Source: Clostridium_AB sp036639235
GTDB taxonomy: Bacteria > Bacillota > Clostridia > Clostridiales > Caloramatoraceae
Reading direction: 5' to 3'
Length of the DNA stretch: 40,235 bases
Assembly (NCBI RefSeq): GCF_036639235.1
Contig: NZ_JAVWJB010000016.1
Span: forward strand, 1-40,235
Shown: positions 8,372 to 15,888 of the stretch, one piece after another
Layout: every line of letters begins with the position of its first letter
Position numbering within the stretch: the stretch's first letter is position 1
The notes under the pieces: model-generated
What the model was told of the DNA's origin: nothing
Database searches by the model: none
The model's input: the letters and a program-made list of their open reading frames with translations, nothing else
Translations under genes and position numbers: made by a program

Positions 8372-8401
8372 TTAAGGCTAAAGAAAAATCCTTAGCCTTA
8401 A
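8372..8401. terminator. Hairpin after the ferritin-like gene, probable weak terminator
   Basis: Perfect 10-bp arms TTAAGGCTAA and TTAGCCTTAA around a 10-nt loop, starting 5 nt after the ferritin-like gene's stop. On the minus strand the tail is only mildly U-rich, so termination may be partial, allowing read-through into the DUF1002 gene. Confidence 0.55.
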
Positions 8402-8406
8402 TTTAT

Positions 8407-8910
8407 TTAAAAATAGGTATCAAGTATTCCAGTAAGTATTTTTATATGAAGCTGCTCATCTAAAATAATTCTTTTAAGCACAGCAGTTACGTAGTTATCA
8501 TCTATTTCGGCAATGGATTTTTCATATTGTGCTATTGCTGATTTTTCATCTGCAATATTAGCTTTAATCATTTGTTGAACCGTTTTTTCATAATCAATAA
8601 ATTTTGGACTCCACCATTGATGTTTGCCCTTCTTTTCATACCAAAACTTAAGATCAGCGCCAAGTTCATGTGATAACAGTCCTATCATTTGAAGGTGATG
8701 CATTTCAACCATGGCAATATGTTTTAGAGTATCTGAAATTTCAGGATACTCTTTAAAAATACGTTGTTCGTGGTTAATATACTGACATATAGCACTCATT
8801 TCAGAAACCATACCTGCATAGTTTTGAAGCATTATTTTTGCATACGTAGGATTTTTAGCCTTTACTTTAACTTCAGGATATGGAAGATTAACTTTAAAGC
8901 CGTTATTCAT
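8407..8910 (-). CDS. Ferritin-like di-iron protein (rubrerythrin/bacterioferritin fold)
   Basis: 167 aa with the spacing of a four-helix di-metal bundle: Glu37 in VSEMSA (helix 1), Glu69-x-x-His72 in VEMHHLQM (helix 2), Glu122 in ADEKSAIAQYE (helix 3) and Glu152-x-x-His155 in LDEQLHIKIL (helix 4). This is the ferritin-like set of ligands; no rubredoxin CxxC module is present, so it is not a classical rubrerythrin. Possible roles are peroxide reduction, iron handling or a manganese-containing catalase-like activity; sequence alone does not decide. Start ATG 8910 has AAGGAGAG upstream. A 7-bp inverted repeat ATAAACC/GGTTTAT (8935-8957) lies just upstream of the ribosome site and may be an operator. 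It is divergent from the helicase gene. Confidence 0.8.
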   Translation of the reverse strand: MNNGFKVNLPYPEVKVKAKNPTYAKIMLQNYAGMVSEMSAICQYINHEQRIFKEYPEISDTLKHIAMVEMHHLQMIGLLSHELGADLKFWYEKKGKHQWWSPKFIDYEKTVQQMIKANIADEKSAIAQYEKSIAEIDDNYVTAVLKRIILDEQLHIKILTGILDTYF

Positions 8911-9031
8911 AAATCTCTCCTTACAAATTGTTTAATAAACCACCTATAAAGGTTTATAAATTCCCTATATAATTTTATGATTGGACAAATAGACTTATGA
9001 CAAAATAAAGAAAAGAGTAGTAAACTTAAAA

Positions 9032-9059
9032 TTGTGTTATGATATATGTAGTAACACAA
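9032..9059. repeat. Inverted repeat in the leader of the DbpA helicase gene
   Basis: Perfect 8-bp arms TTGTGTTA and TAACACAA separated by 12 nt, ending 27 nt before ATG 9086. It could be a protein operator overlapping the promoter or a 5'-UTR stem. Confidence 0.4.
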
Positions 9060-9085
9060 ATGAATACTGATTTGAAGGAGATATT

Positions 9086-10528
9086 ATGGGAAAAGAATTT
9101 AAAGATTTTAATTTAGATATAAATGTTGTAAAGGCATTAGAAAATATGGGGTATAATAGCCCGACTAAAGTTCAGGAAGAAACAATTGGAATTTTTTTAT
9201 CAAGAAGAGATCTTGTTGTAAAATCTAAAACAGGTAGTGGTAAAACAGCTAGTTTTGGTATACCACTTTGTTCGATGGTTAATTCACAGGAATCTAAGGT
9301 GCAGGGACTTATACTTGTTCCAACAAGGGAGCTTGCACTTCAAGTACAGGAAGAGATTTCAGATATAGGTAGACTTAATAAGGTTAGAGCAGTTGCAGTT
9401 TTTGGTAAGCAGCCATTCCAGCCACAAGCACAGCAGCTAAAACAAAGAGTCCATATAGTAGTAGGAACCCCTGGAAGAGTAATGGACCATATTAATAGAG
9501 GAACACTTGATTTAACATATATAAACAGTGTTGTAATTGATGAAGCTGATAAAATGCTTAATATGGGATTTATATCTCAAGTTGAAGAAATTCTTGATAG
9601 TATTAAAGGAAGTAAAAATTTAGCCCTTTATTCAGCAACTATGCCAGAGGAGATTAAAAAGATCTGTAATAAGTATATGAATAACCCAGAAGATATTACT
9701 ATAGAAGGTGGAGTTGAAACTAAAAGTAATATAAAAGAAGGATATATAGTTACAGATAAAGATGATAAATTATTTACTTTACTAGATAGTATATATGCAT
9801 CGACTCCTGAGGCATGTATAGTATTTTGTAACACAAAGGATAGAGTTAAGGAAGTATATTCATTTTTAAGAAAGAAAAATATACTAACAGCCCAAATTCA
9901 CGGTGACATGATGCAGGGTGATAGACTTAAGACTATGGAGAGATTTAAGAATAAGGAATACAAAGTATTGGTTGCAACCGATGTTGCAGCACGTGGAATT
10001 CATATTGATCATATTAGCCATGTTTATAATTATGAAATACCATTTGAAAAGGAAAGTTATGTTCATAGAATAGGTAGAACAGGAAGAAATGGAAACCATG
10101 GAGAGGCTATTAGTATAATTACAGAAAATGCAATTAAATATATAGAAGATATTGCTGAATACACAGGTAAAGACATAGTTAAGATAGACTTACCATCAAA
10201 GGATGAGATTCTTGATGGTAAAGAAGAATTTGATAAGAGTCAGCAGAAATTTGCTATGAAAACCGGAGTAGAGAAGAAAAAGGTTCATAGTGATGTTGTT
10301 AAAATTCATGTTAACGGTGGTAAGAAGAAAAAAATTAGAACTCTTGATATTGTTGGATGTTTTAGTAACCTTGAAGGGGTAACAGGAGCGGATATTGGAA
10401 TAATAGATATTCAAGATGGACATTCTTATGTAGACATTTTAAATGGCAAGGGTAAGGATATTTTAAGAAAGAATAGGGAAGTTACAATAAAAGGTAAAAA
10501 AGTATCTATATCTAATGCAAAAAAATAA
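9086..10528 (+). CDS. dbpA: DEAD-box ATP-dependent RNA helicase, DbpA/YxiN type
   Basis: 480 aa, the length of Bacillus YxiN. Helicase motifs run in order: Q motif (SPTKVQ), Walker A SKTGSGKT (47-54), PTRELALQ, TPGRVMDH, IDEAD, SAT, VATDVAARGI and HRIGRTGRNG. The last about 75 residues (KKIRTLDIVGCFSNLEGVTGADIGIIDI...) form the DbpA C-terminal RRM, which in this family binds hairpin 92 of 23S rRNA, so the role is late assembly of the 50S subunit. Start ATG 9086 follows GAAGGAG. The gene stands alone, ending at a hairpin terminator. Confidence 0.94.
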   Translation: MGKEFKDFNLDINVVKALENMGYNSPTKVQEETIGIFLSRRDLVVKSKTGSGKTASFGIPLCSMVNSQESKVQGLILVPTRELALQVQEEISDIGRLNKVRAVAVFGKQPFQPQAQQLKQRVHIVVGTPGRVMDHINRGTLDLTYINSVVIDEADKMLNMGFISQVEEILDSIKGSKNLALYSATMPEEIKKICNKYMNNPEDITIEGGVETKSNIKEGYIVTDKDDKLFTLLDSIYASTPEACIVFCNTKDRVKEVYSFLRKKNILTAQIHGDMMQGDRLKTMERFKNKEYKVLVATDVAARGIHIDHISHVYNYEIPFEKESYVHRIGRTGRNGNHGEAISIITENAIKYIEDIAEYTGKDIVKIDLPSKDEILDGKEEFDKSQQKFAMKTGVEKKKVHSDVVKIHVNGGKKKKIRTLDIVGCFSNLEGVTGADIGIIDIQDGHSYVDILNGKGKDILRKNREVTIKGKKVSISNAKK

Positions 10529-10537
10529 TATTTATTA

Positions 10538-10581
10538 TAAGCTCCTAATTGATTATTTAGTTGATTAGGGGCTTATTTGTT
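10538..10581 (+). terminator. Intrinsic terminator after dbpA
   Basis: 12-bp stem TAAGCTCCTAAT (10538-10549) with ATTAGGGGCTTA (10564-10575), one U-G pair, then TTTGTT. Confidence 0.8.
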
Positions 10582-10654
10582 ATACTAATAGGCTAAATAT
10601 GATGCTTATAGGAGGATTTGCTATAAAATGTTATGAATTATTTTAAAAAAAGTG

Positions 10655-10683
10655 TAGAAAAAGCACTTATTTTTGTGTACAAT
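10655..10683 (+). promoter_or_regulatory. Promoter of the gntR-led operon
   Basis: TAGAAA (10655-10660), 17-nt spacer, TACAAT (10678-10683). Transcription should start near 10690, just before the palindromic operator at 10697-10710, a position suited to repression. Confidence 0.55.
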
Positions 10684-10696
10684 AATAATCGTAGAT

Positions 10697-10710
10697 CTTG
10701 TACGTACAAG
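10697..10710. promoter_or_regulatory. Operator palindrome for the GntR/UTRA regulator (site 1)
   Basis: A perfect 14-bp palindrome CTTGTACGTACAAG lies between the promoter and the regulator's ribosome site. A near copy occurs at 11444-11457 before the next gene, which makes it the likely binding site of the encoded HutC-type GntR protein. Confidence 0.75.
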
Positions 10711-10726
10711 TATTGGAGTTGTTTTT

Positions 10727-11425
10727 ATGTTAGATAGACAAGATGTAATACCTTTATATTCACAACTTGAGGGTATAATTAAAAATGATATTTTATCAGG
10801 TAAGTATAAGGATGGAGATAGAATACCATCTGAAAGTCAATTTATGTTAGAATATTCGATTACAAGAACCACAATTAGAAAAGCAATTGAGAACCTTGTT
10901 AATCAAGGCCTTTTAGAGAAAATTCATGGAAAAGGAGTATATGTAAGACTCCGTGAAGTAAAATATAATATGTGGAATTTTTGCGGATTTAGCGATTACA
11001 TTAAAAGGCGTGGAGAAAAGCCAGTTACAAATGTAATATCCAGTGAAGTAGTAACTATTAAAGATGAAGAATTTTTTAAGCTTATAAGAGCTAGAGGGGT
11101 AAAGAAAGGTGAAGATACTGAGTATCTTACGATTGATACATCAGTAATTCCTATGAGCTTATTTAAAGATATACATACAATTAATTTTAATAACAATTCT
11201 CTTTATAGCATAATGAAAAGAGAATATAAAATAACACCTAAAACAGCTAAACTTACTATTAAAGCAATAGAGTCAAATGATTTTACAAGAAACTATTTTG
11301 GTGATGAAAATGTATATCTATCTGCAATAGGTGAGGTAATAGATGATAATGGTGTAATAGTTGAAAAGGTTAATGTTATATACAATAGCAAAATAGAGTT
11401 TAATATGGTAACAGATATAGGATAG
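10727..11425 (+). CDS. GntR-family (HutC/UTRA type) transcriptional regulator
   Basis: 232 aa from ATG 10727, chosen for TTGGAG 8 nt upstream. Residues 6-74 are a GntR winged helix (PLYSQLEGIIKNDILSGKY, IPSESQFM, TRTTIRKAIENLVNQGLLEKIHGKGVYV); residues about 85-228 are a UTRA ligand-binding domain. HutC-type regulators usually repress and are released by a pathway metabolite. It heads the operon of ADP-ribosylglycohydrolase homologue, NCS1 permease and PfkB kinase, corresponding to yegW in the E. coli yegTUVW locus. Palindromes before it and before the next gene suggest autoregulation plus control of the operon. The inducer is not known; a nucleoside, ADP-ribose-like glycoside or sugar phosphate is likely. 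Confidence 0.9.
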   Translation: MLDRQDVIPLYSQLEGIIKNDILSGKYKDGDRIPSESQFMLEYSITRTTIRKAIENLVNQGLLEKIHGKGVYVRLREVKYNMWNFCGFSDYIKRRGEKPVTNVISSEVVTIKDEEFFKLIRARGVKKGEDTEYLTIDTSVIPMSLFKDIHTINFNNNSLYSIMKREYKITPKTAKLTIKAIESNDFTRNYFGDENVYLSAIGEVIDDNGVIVEKVNVIYNSKIEFNMVTDIG

Positions 11426-11433
11426 CCTATATC
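11414..11433 (+). other. Hairpin over the gntR stop codon
   Basis: Perfect 8-bp arms GATATAGG and CCTATATC with loop ATAG that contains the stop codon. No U tract follows, so it is more likely an RNA-processing or attenuating stem between gntR and the enzyme genes than a full terminator. Confidence 0.45.
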
Positions 11434-11443
11434 AATATTATAA

Positions 11444-11462
11444 CTTGTACGGACAACCGTAC
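11444..11462. promoter_or_regulatory. Operator site 2 with overlapping palindrome
   Basis: CTTGTACGGACAA repeats the site-1 sequence with one change in the 12-bp core (11445-11456). It overlaps a second perfect inverted repeat, GTACGG-ACAA-CCGTAC (11447-11462). It ends about 9 nt before the GGAGG of the glycohydrolase gene. Confidence 0.65.
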
Positions 11463-11480
11463 CAATATGGAGGTTTAATT

Positions 11481-12470
11481 ATGAAGGATAAGGTTTTAGG
11501 ATGCTTATATGGTATGGCTATTGGAGATGCAATGGGAATGCCATCAGAATTTTGGAGTAGAAGAAAGATTAAAGAGTACTTTGGTGAAATAAAAGAGTTT
11601 CTTGATGGACCAGAGGAAAATGATATTGCAATGTACTACAAAAAAGGTGAGTACACAGACGATACTCATCAAGCAGTAGTAATATTAAACTCTTTAATAG
11701 AAGACGGATTTAAGGTTAATAGTGCTACAATAGCAAAAAATTTAACACAATGGGCAATAGATAATGACGCCTTTAATAAAAATATTCTAGGGCCAAGTTC
11801 TAAGGCGGCACTTCTTGCTATTAAAGAAGGTAAGGATGCAACAGTATTCACTTCAAAGGCAGAAACTAATGGTGCAGCTATGAGAATTGCACCTATTGGA
11901 TGTTTATTTGAAAGTGACAATAAGGGTCTTTTAAAGTATGTAGCAGATATTAGTAAAACAACACATGCAACAGATGTTGCTATTGGCGGGGCATGTATGA
12001 TTGCATCTGCTGTTAGTGCAGCAATGGATGATAAGTCTTGGGATGAAATAATTAAAAATTCATTTAACTCATATGAAGAGGGAAGAAAACTTGGATTTGA
12101 AACATCTTCGCCATCACTTAGAGAAAGAGCAGAAGTTGGAATTTACTATGCTGAAAAATACAAGGACAATGAAGAAGCATTTGTTGATAAAATATTTAAC
12201 GTAATAGGAGCTGGGGTTCAAACAAGTGAGTCAGTTCCAGCAGCTATAGCAGTTGCATATTACGCAAAAACACCTGAAAAGTGTAGTATTCTATGTGCTA
12301 ATCTAGGTGGAGATACAGATACAGTAGGGGCTATGGCTGCTGCAATTTGTGGAGCTAAGGTTGGAATAAGATCAATTCGTAAGGATTATATAAAGCTTAT
12401 AAATGAAAGTAATAATATAGATTTTACAAAATTTGCTGATGCAATTTTAAAATTTAGAAATAATATATAA
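11481..12470 (+). CDS. ADP-ribosylglycohydrolase-family enzyme (YegU-like)
   Basis: 329 aa from ATG 11481, preceded by GGAGG at 8 nt; a TTG 36 nt earlier lies inside the operator and is unlikely. Family motifs: GMAIGDAMGMPSEF near the N-terminus, the metal-binding YTDDT, and the C-terminal GGDTDTVGAMAAA. These supply the di-magnesium site of the ARH/DraG fold, which cleaves N- or O-glycosidic bonds to ADP-ribose-like groups. In this operon, with an NCS1 permease and a PfkB sugar kinase, a small imported N-glycoside is a better guess than ADP-ribosylated protein. The same gene grouping is found in E. coli as yegU in yegTUVW, which remains uncharacterised as far as I know. Confidence 0.88.
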   Translation: MKDKVLGCLYGMAIGDAMGMPSEFWSRRKIKEYFGEIKEFLDGPEENDIAMYYKKGEYTDDTHQAVVILNSLIEDGFKVNSATIAKNLTQWAIDNDAFNKNILGPSSKAALLAIKEGKDATVFTSKAETNGAAMRIAPIGCLFESDNKGLLKYVADISKTTHATDVAIGGACMIASAVSAAMDDKSWDEIIKNSFNSYEEGRKLGFETSSPSLRERAEVGIYYAEKYKDNEEAFVDKIFNVIGAGVQTSESVPAAIAVAYYAKTPEKCSILCANLGGDTDTVGAMAAAICGAKVGIRSIRKDYIKLINESNNIDFTKFADAILKFRNNI

Positions 12471-12489
12471 AGCGCACTTAGGAGGAATT

Positions 12490-13848
12490 ATGAATAAGTC
12501 ACCATTTATTTCAAAAGAAGAAAGAGTAGGTACTCCAAAAGAATTATTTACTATATGGTTTGCTAGTAATATAGGAATTCTTGGAGTAGTTTACGGAGCT
12601 ATAATAGTTGGATACAACCTTAGCTTTTTACAATCACTACTAGCAGCAGCAGTAGGGGCTGCATCATTTGCACTTGTTGGATACCTAAGTTTATCAGGTA
12701 GAGATTCAGGAGGAACTACATTCCTACTATCAAGAGCCGCGTTTGGTATTAAAGGTAATATTATACCAAACCTACTTGGATGGATTAATCTTGTCGGCTG
12801 GCTAGCTGTAAATGTTGTAACAGGAACACTTACACTACTAGCGTTATTTGCAGTATTTGGTATTAAGGGAGGAACAGTACTAACAGTAGTATCATTATTA
12901 GTATTTGCTTTCCTAGTGATTGCATCAAGTATTTTTGGACAGGATGCACTAGTTAAGATCCAAACATTTTTTTCATATGTTTTTGGAGCTTTAACATTAT
13001 TTATTCTAATTTTACTTATTCCTAAAACTAACTGGAGCCAAGTTTTCGCTATGGAGAATGGAAGCTGGATTGAAGGGTTCCTTCCTGCAGTATCAATAAT
13101 TGCAGCAGGAACAGGGATCAGCTGGTCAATTGCATCAGCTGACTATAGTTGTTACCAGAATCCAAAGTCATCATCAAAATCAGTATTTAGTGCTGTAACT
13201 TTTGGTGCATTTATTCCACTATTCATTATTATGGGTATAGGAATTCTAATGAGTACATCAGTACCAGAACTTGCTACATCATCTAATCCAATAGAGGTTA
13301 TAAGTAATGTTTTACCTGCATGGGTAACAGTTATATATTTTATAACAGCACTTGGAGGATTAATTCCTCAATGTATTATTAGTCTAAAATCAGCAAGAGT
13401 TAACCTTGAAACTCTTAACATTAAGGTAAATGATTTTGTTGCAGTTGCAATTCATGCAGCTATAATGATACTTGTTCCAATTTATGTATTATTTGTTTCA
13501 GAAGACTTTCTTGGTAACTTCCAAGTATTCTTAGGATTACTAGGTATAGGACTTGCATCATGGGCAGCAGTATTCCTAATTGACTATGTGTTAATTAGAA
13601 GAAGATTAGGATATGAAGAAAGACTATTAACAGATTCAAACTATAATTCTGTTAACAAAGGTGGGATTATTAGCTGGACATTAGGTGTAATTATAGGATT
13701 ACTATTTACAAATTCACCATTCTTTGATGGAATATTTGCTAAGGGTATATTTAGAGATAATAGTTTAGGAATTATTCTATCATTTGTAGTAAGTGGTTTA
13801 TTATACTTTGTATATGTAAAGACTGTTAAGGGTAATAAGGAGGCATAA
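12490..13848 (+). CDS. NCS1-family nucleobase/nucleoside permease (CodB-like)
   Basis: 452 aa, very hydrophobic, about 12 transmembrane segments. The N-terminus KEERVGTPKELFTIWFASNIG is the NCS1 hallmark preceding helix 1 and GRDSGGTTFLLSRAAFGIKGN is the helix 2-3 region. Relatives import cytosine, purines, allantoin, hydantoins, thiamine or nucleosides by cation symport. Ribosome site GGAGG 5 nt before ATG 12490, 19 nt after the glycohydrolase. In E. coli the corresponding place is taken by YegT, a nucleoside:H+ symporter of a different family, so the permease type differs while the logic of the cluster is kept. Substrate unknown. Confidence 0.9.
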   Translation: MNKSPFISKEERVGTPKELFTIWFASNIGILGVVYGAIIVGYNLSFLQSLLAAAVGAASFALVGYLSLSGRDSGGTTFLLSRAAFGIKGNIIPNLLGWINLVGWLAVNVVTGTLTLLALFAVFGIKGGTVLTVVSLLVFAFLVIASSIFGQDALVKIQTFFSYVFGALTLFILILLIPKTNWSQVFAMENGSWIEGFLPAVSIIAAGTGISWSIASADYSCYQNPKSSSKSVFSAVTFGAFIPLFIIMGIGILMSTSVPELATSSNPIEVISNVLPAWVTVIYFITALGGLIPQCIISLKSARVNLETLNIKVNDFVAVAIHAAIMILVPIYVLFVSEDFLGNFQVFLGLLGIGLASWAAVFLIDYVLIRRRLGYEERLLTDSNYNSVNKGGIISWTLGVIIGLLFTNSPFFDGIFAKGIFRDNSLGIILSFVVSGLLYFVYVKTVKGNKEA

Positions 13849-13849
13849 G

Positions 13850-14725
13850 ATGACTAAGGTTTTAATTCTTGGAGCAGCAGTATTAGATATAATTATAGCA
13901 ACAGATGCATTACCAAAAACAGGTGAAGATGTTATGGCAAAACATAAGCAATCACTGGTTGGAGGCTGTGCTTACAATGTAGCTAATGTTTTAAAGGCAC
14001 TTGAAATTAAGTCAGACTTATTTGCACCAATTGGCAGTGGAACTTATGCTTCAATAATCAAAAGTAATCTTACATCAGAAGGTTATAATATACTTATAGA
14101 GGATAAGTCTAAGGATAATGGATGGAATCTTTCACTTGTTGAAAAAGATGGAGAGAGAACGTTTATAACTATTCCAGGAATAGAAACTAATTGGAAAACT
14201 GAGTGGTTTAATAATATAGATATAGCATCATACGATTTAATATATGTATCAGGATATGAACTTGAAGGAGAATCAGGGAATGTTATTCTCGAAGCTTTGA
14301 AGGGAAAAAAAGAGTCATGTAAAATATTATTTGATGCAAGTCCAAGAATTTCTTTCTTAGATAAAATTCTTGTTAATAAGCTTCTTAAAATGGGGACGAT
14401 TTACCACTCAAATAAAAGTGAGCTACAAGAACTTACAGGTTATGAGTCACCTGAAAAGGGAATGGAGTATGTTCATAATTTAACAGGTGAAGCGGTTATT
14501 GTAACACTAGGTAAGGACGGATGCGGATATCTTAGCAGTGAGGAAAAAGGAATAGTTGAAACTCAAAGAGTAAAGGTAGTTGATACTATAGGAGCTGGAG
14601 ATGCGCATACAGGTGGTCTTATAGCAGGTATAGTTAAGAAACTTTCAATTAAAGAAAGCTGTGCACTTGCTAATTCAGTAGCTGCAAAGGTTGTTAAATG
14701 TGAAGGTGGAAAATTTATAATATAA
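13850..14725 (+). CDS. PfkB-family carbohydrate/nucleoside kinase (YegV-like)
   Basis: 291 aa ribokinase-fold enzyme. N-terminal substrate-binding glycines in SLVGGCAYNVANVLKAL (35-51) and the C-terminal ATP/anion-hole signature DTIGAGDAHTGGL (245-257), with catalytic base Asp251, are both complete. It starts 1 nt after the permease stop, its ribosome site AAGGAGG lying in the permease's last codons, so translation is coupled. It probably phosphorylates the sugar or nucleoside released by the glycohydrolase. PfkB substrates cannot be told from these motifs; ribose, pseudouridine and other nucleosides are options. It is the last gene of the operon. Confidence 0.88.
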   Translation: MTKVLILGAAVLDIIIATDALPKTGEDVMAKHKQSLVGGCAYNVANVLKALEIKSDLFAPIGSGTYASIIKSNLTSEGYNILIEDKSKDNGWNLSLVEKDGERTFITIPGIETNWKTEWFNNIDIASYDLIYVSGYELEGESGNVILEALKGKKESCKILFDASPRISFLDKILVNKLLKMGTIYHSNKSELQELTGYESPEKGMEYVHNLTGEAVIVTLGKDGCGYLSSEEKGIVETQRVKVVDTIGAGDAHTGGLIAGIVKKLSIKESCALANSVAAKVVKCEGGKFII

Positions 14726-14730
14726 ACTTT

Positions 14731-14771
14731 TAGGGGAAATAACTAAAAACAGGTTATTTCCCCTATTTTAT
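14731..14771 (+). terminator. Intrinsic terminator of the yeg-like operon
   Basis: Perfect 13-bp stem TAGGGGAAATAAC (14731-14743) and complement (14753-14765), then TTTTATTG. Confidence 0.88.
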
Positions 14772-14780
14772 TGTACAGTT

Positions 14781-14809
14781 TTGACGATAATTAGAATATA
14801 TATTAGTAT
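14781..14809 (+). promoter_or_regulatory. Promoter of cheV
   Basis: TTGACG (14781-14786), 17-nt spacer, TAGTAT (14804-14809), about 25 nt before cheV. It looks like a vegetative sigma-A site rather than a flagellar sigma-D one. Confidence 0.6.
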
Positions 14810-14832
14810 AAGCTATTCAGGGGGTGTGAAAA

Positions 14833-15732
14833 ATGGAAAGTAAGATACTATTAGAAGCAGGTACTGGGGAAGTAGAAATTTTAGAGTTTATTATAAATAG
14901 TCAATCATATGCAATAAACGTTATTAAGACTAAGGAAGTTGTTTTATTAGATAAGGTAACAAAAATCCCAGATTCTAACCCAGCAATAGCAGGACTTATG
15001 ATGTGTAGAGATGAGGTATTATCACTTATAGATCTTAGCTATATAATATGTGGTAGTTATAACAATAAAAAGGATGCAAAGGTTATAATATGCGAATTTA
15101 ATCAAGTTAAGGTTGCATTTATAGTTGACGATGTTGTAGCTATTCATAGAATTACTTGGGAGATGATTACAAAGCCAGATAGTATATCATCTAATTCATT
15201 AGTTATAGGTAATATAATGAAAGAAAAGAATGTTCTTCAACTATTAGATTTTGAAAAAATAGTAACAGATATTAATCCTAGAACAGGTATTAGTGAAGAA
15301 GGAATGGTAGGGGTTGCATATAAGGATAGAAGTAAATATAAAATCATGCTTGCAGATGATTCAGCTTTAATAAGAAAACTACTAAAAGAAACTTTAGTTA
15401 AGGCTGGATTTACTAATCTTTTAATGTTTGATGATGGTAAACAGGCACTAGAATATTTACTAGATGTTGAAGCAAAATATGGTGAAGAATTTACTGATAG
15501 AGTACAGGTTCTTATAACAGATATTGAGATGCCACAACTTGATGGACATACCTTAACAAGAAGGGTTAAGGAGCACAATATACTGAAAAAGCTACCTATA
15601 ATTATATTCTCATCACTTATTACTGAGGACTTAAAGCATAAGGGACTTTCAGTTGGTGCAGATGCACAGTTAAGTAAGCCTGATATATCAACTCTTGTTG
15701 AAACAATAGATAAGTTACTTGAAAACTTATAA
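14833..15732 (+). CDS. cheV: Chemotaxis protein CheV (CheW domain + response regulator)
   Basis: 299 aa. Residues about 10-150 form a CheW coupling domain (VEILEFIINSQSYAINV, IKTKEVVLLDKVTKIPDSNPAIAGLM); residues 168-299 form a receiver domain with acidic pair Asp175-Asp176, phosphoacceptor Asp230 in ITDIEMPQLDG, Ser in FSSL and Lys in LSKPD. CheV couples chemoreceptors to CheA and, when phosphorylated, adjusts receptor adaptation at the polar arrays. Ribosome site AGGGGGTG. It is monocistronic with its own promoter and terminator; the other chemotaxis gene in view is the receptor at 35956. Confidence 0.94.
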   Translation: MESKILLEAGTGEVEILEFIINSQSYAINVIKTKEVVLLDKVTKIPDSNPAIAGLMMCRDEVLSLIDLSYIICGSYNNKKDAKVIICEFNQVKVAFIVDDVVAIHRITWEMITKPDSISSNSLVIGNIMKEKNVLQLLDFEKIVTDINPRTGISEEGMVGVAYKDRSKYKIMLADDSALIRKLLKETLVKAGFTNLLMFDDGKQALEYLLDVEAKYGEEFTDRVQVLITDIEMPQLDGHTLTRRVKEHNILKKLPIIIFSSLITEDLKHKGLSVGADAQLSKPDISTLVETIDKLLENL

Positions 15733-15750
15733 AAATTAATATAACTAGAG

Positions 15751-15782
15751 TAACCATAGAATTATCTATGGTTATTTTTTTA
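15751..15782 (+). terminator. Intrinsic terminator after cheV
   Basis: Perfect 10-bp stem TAACCATAGA / TCTATGGTTA with ATTA loop, followed by seven T. Confidence 0.92.
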
Positions 15783-15792
15783 TTATTTAAAA

Positions 15793-15823
15793 AGTATATA
15801 TAGTAGATAGAATTATATATACT
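15793..15823. repeat. AT-rich inverted repeat upstream of the DAHP synthase gene
   Basis: Perfect 10-bp arms AGTATATATA and TATATATACT with 11-nt spacer, ending 1 nt before a consensus TTGACA (15825-15830). No -10 sits at 16-18 nt from that TTGACA; TATAAT occurs at 15839 and 15860 instead, so the promoter cannot be fixed. A regulator site is possible but the arms are only A/T apart from one G-C pair. Confidence 0.3.
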
Positions 15824-15888
15824 ATTGACAAACTATGATATAATAATTGAAATTGTATGTATAATTTGGAATTTGAGGGGGTATCAAC

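Noticed and set aside
10610..10645. AGGAGG followed by ATG before the gntR promoter
   Set aside because: The ATG opens a frame of two codons (ATG-TTA-stop) and a 15-codon frame through the AGGAGG has no ribosome site of its own; upstream of the promoter, so probably chance.
15237..15578. Open frame of 113 codons on the - strand
   Set aside because: Antisense to cheV, Ser/Leu-rich composition typical of a shadow frame, no ribosome site.
15825..15844. TTGACA and TATAAT as the aroF promoter
   Set aside because: They are only 8 nt apart, incompatible with one sigma-A promoter.
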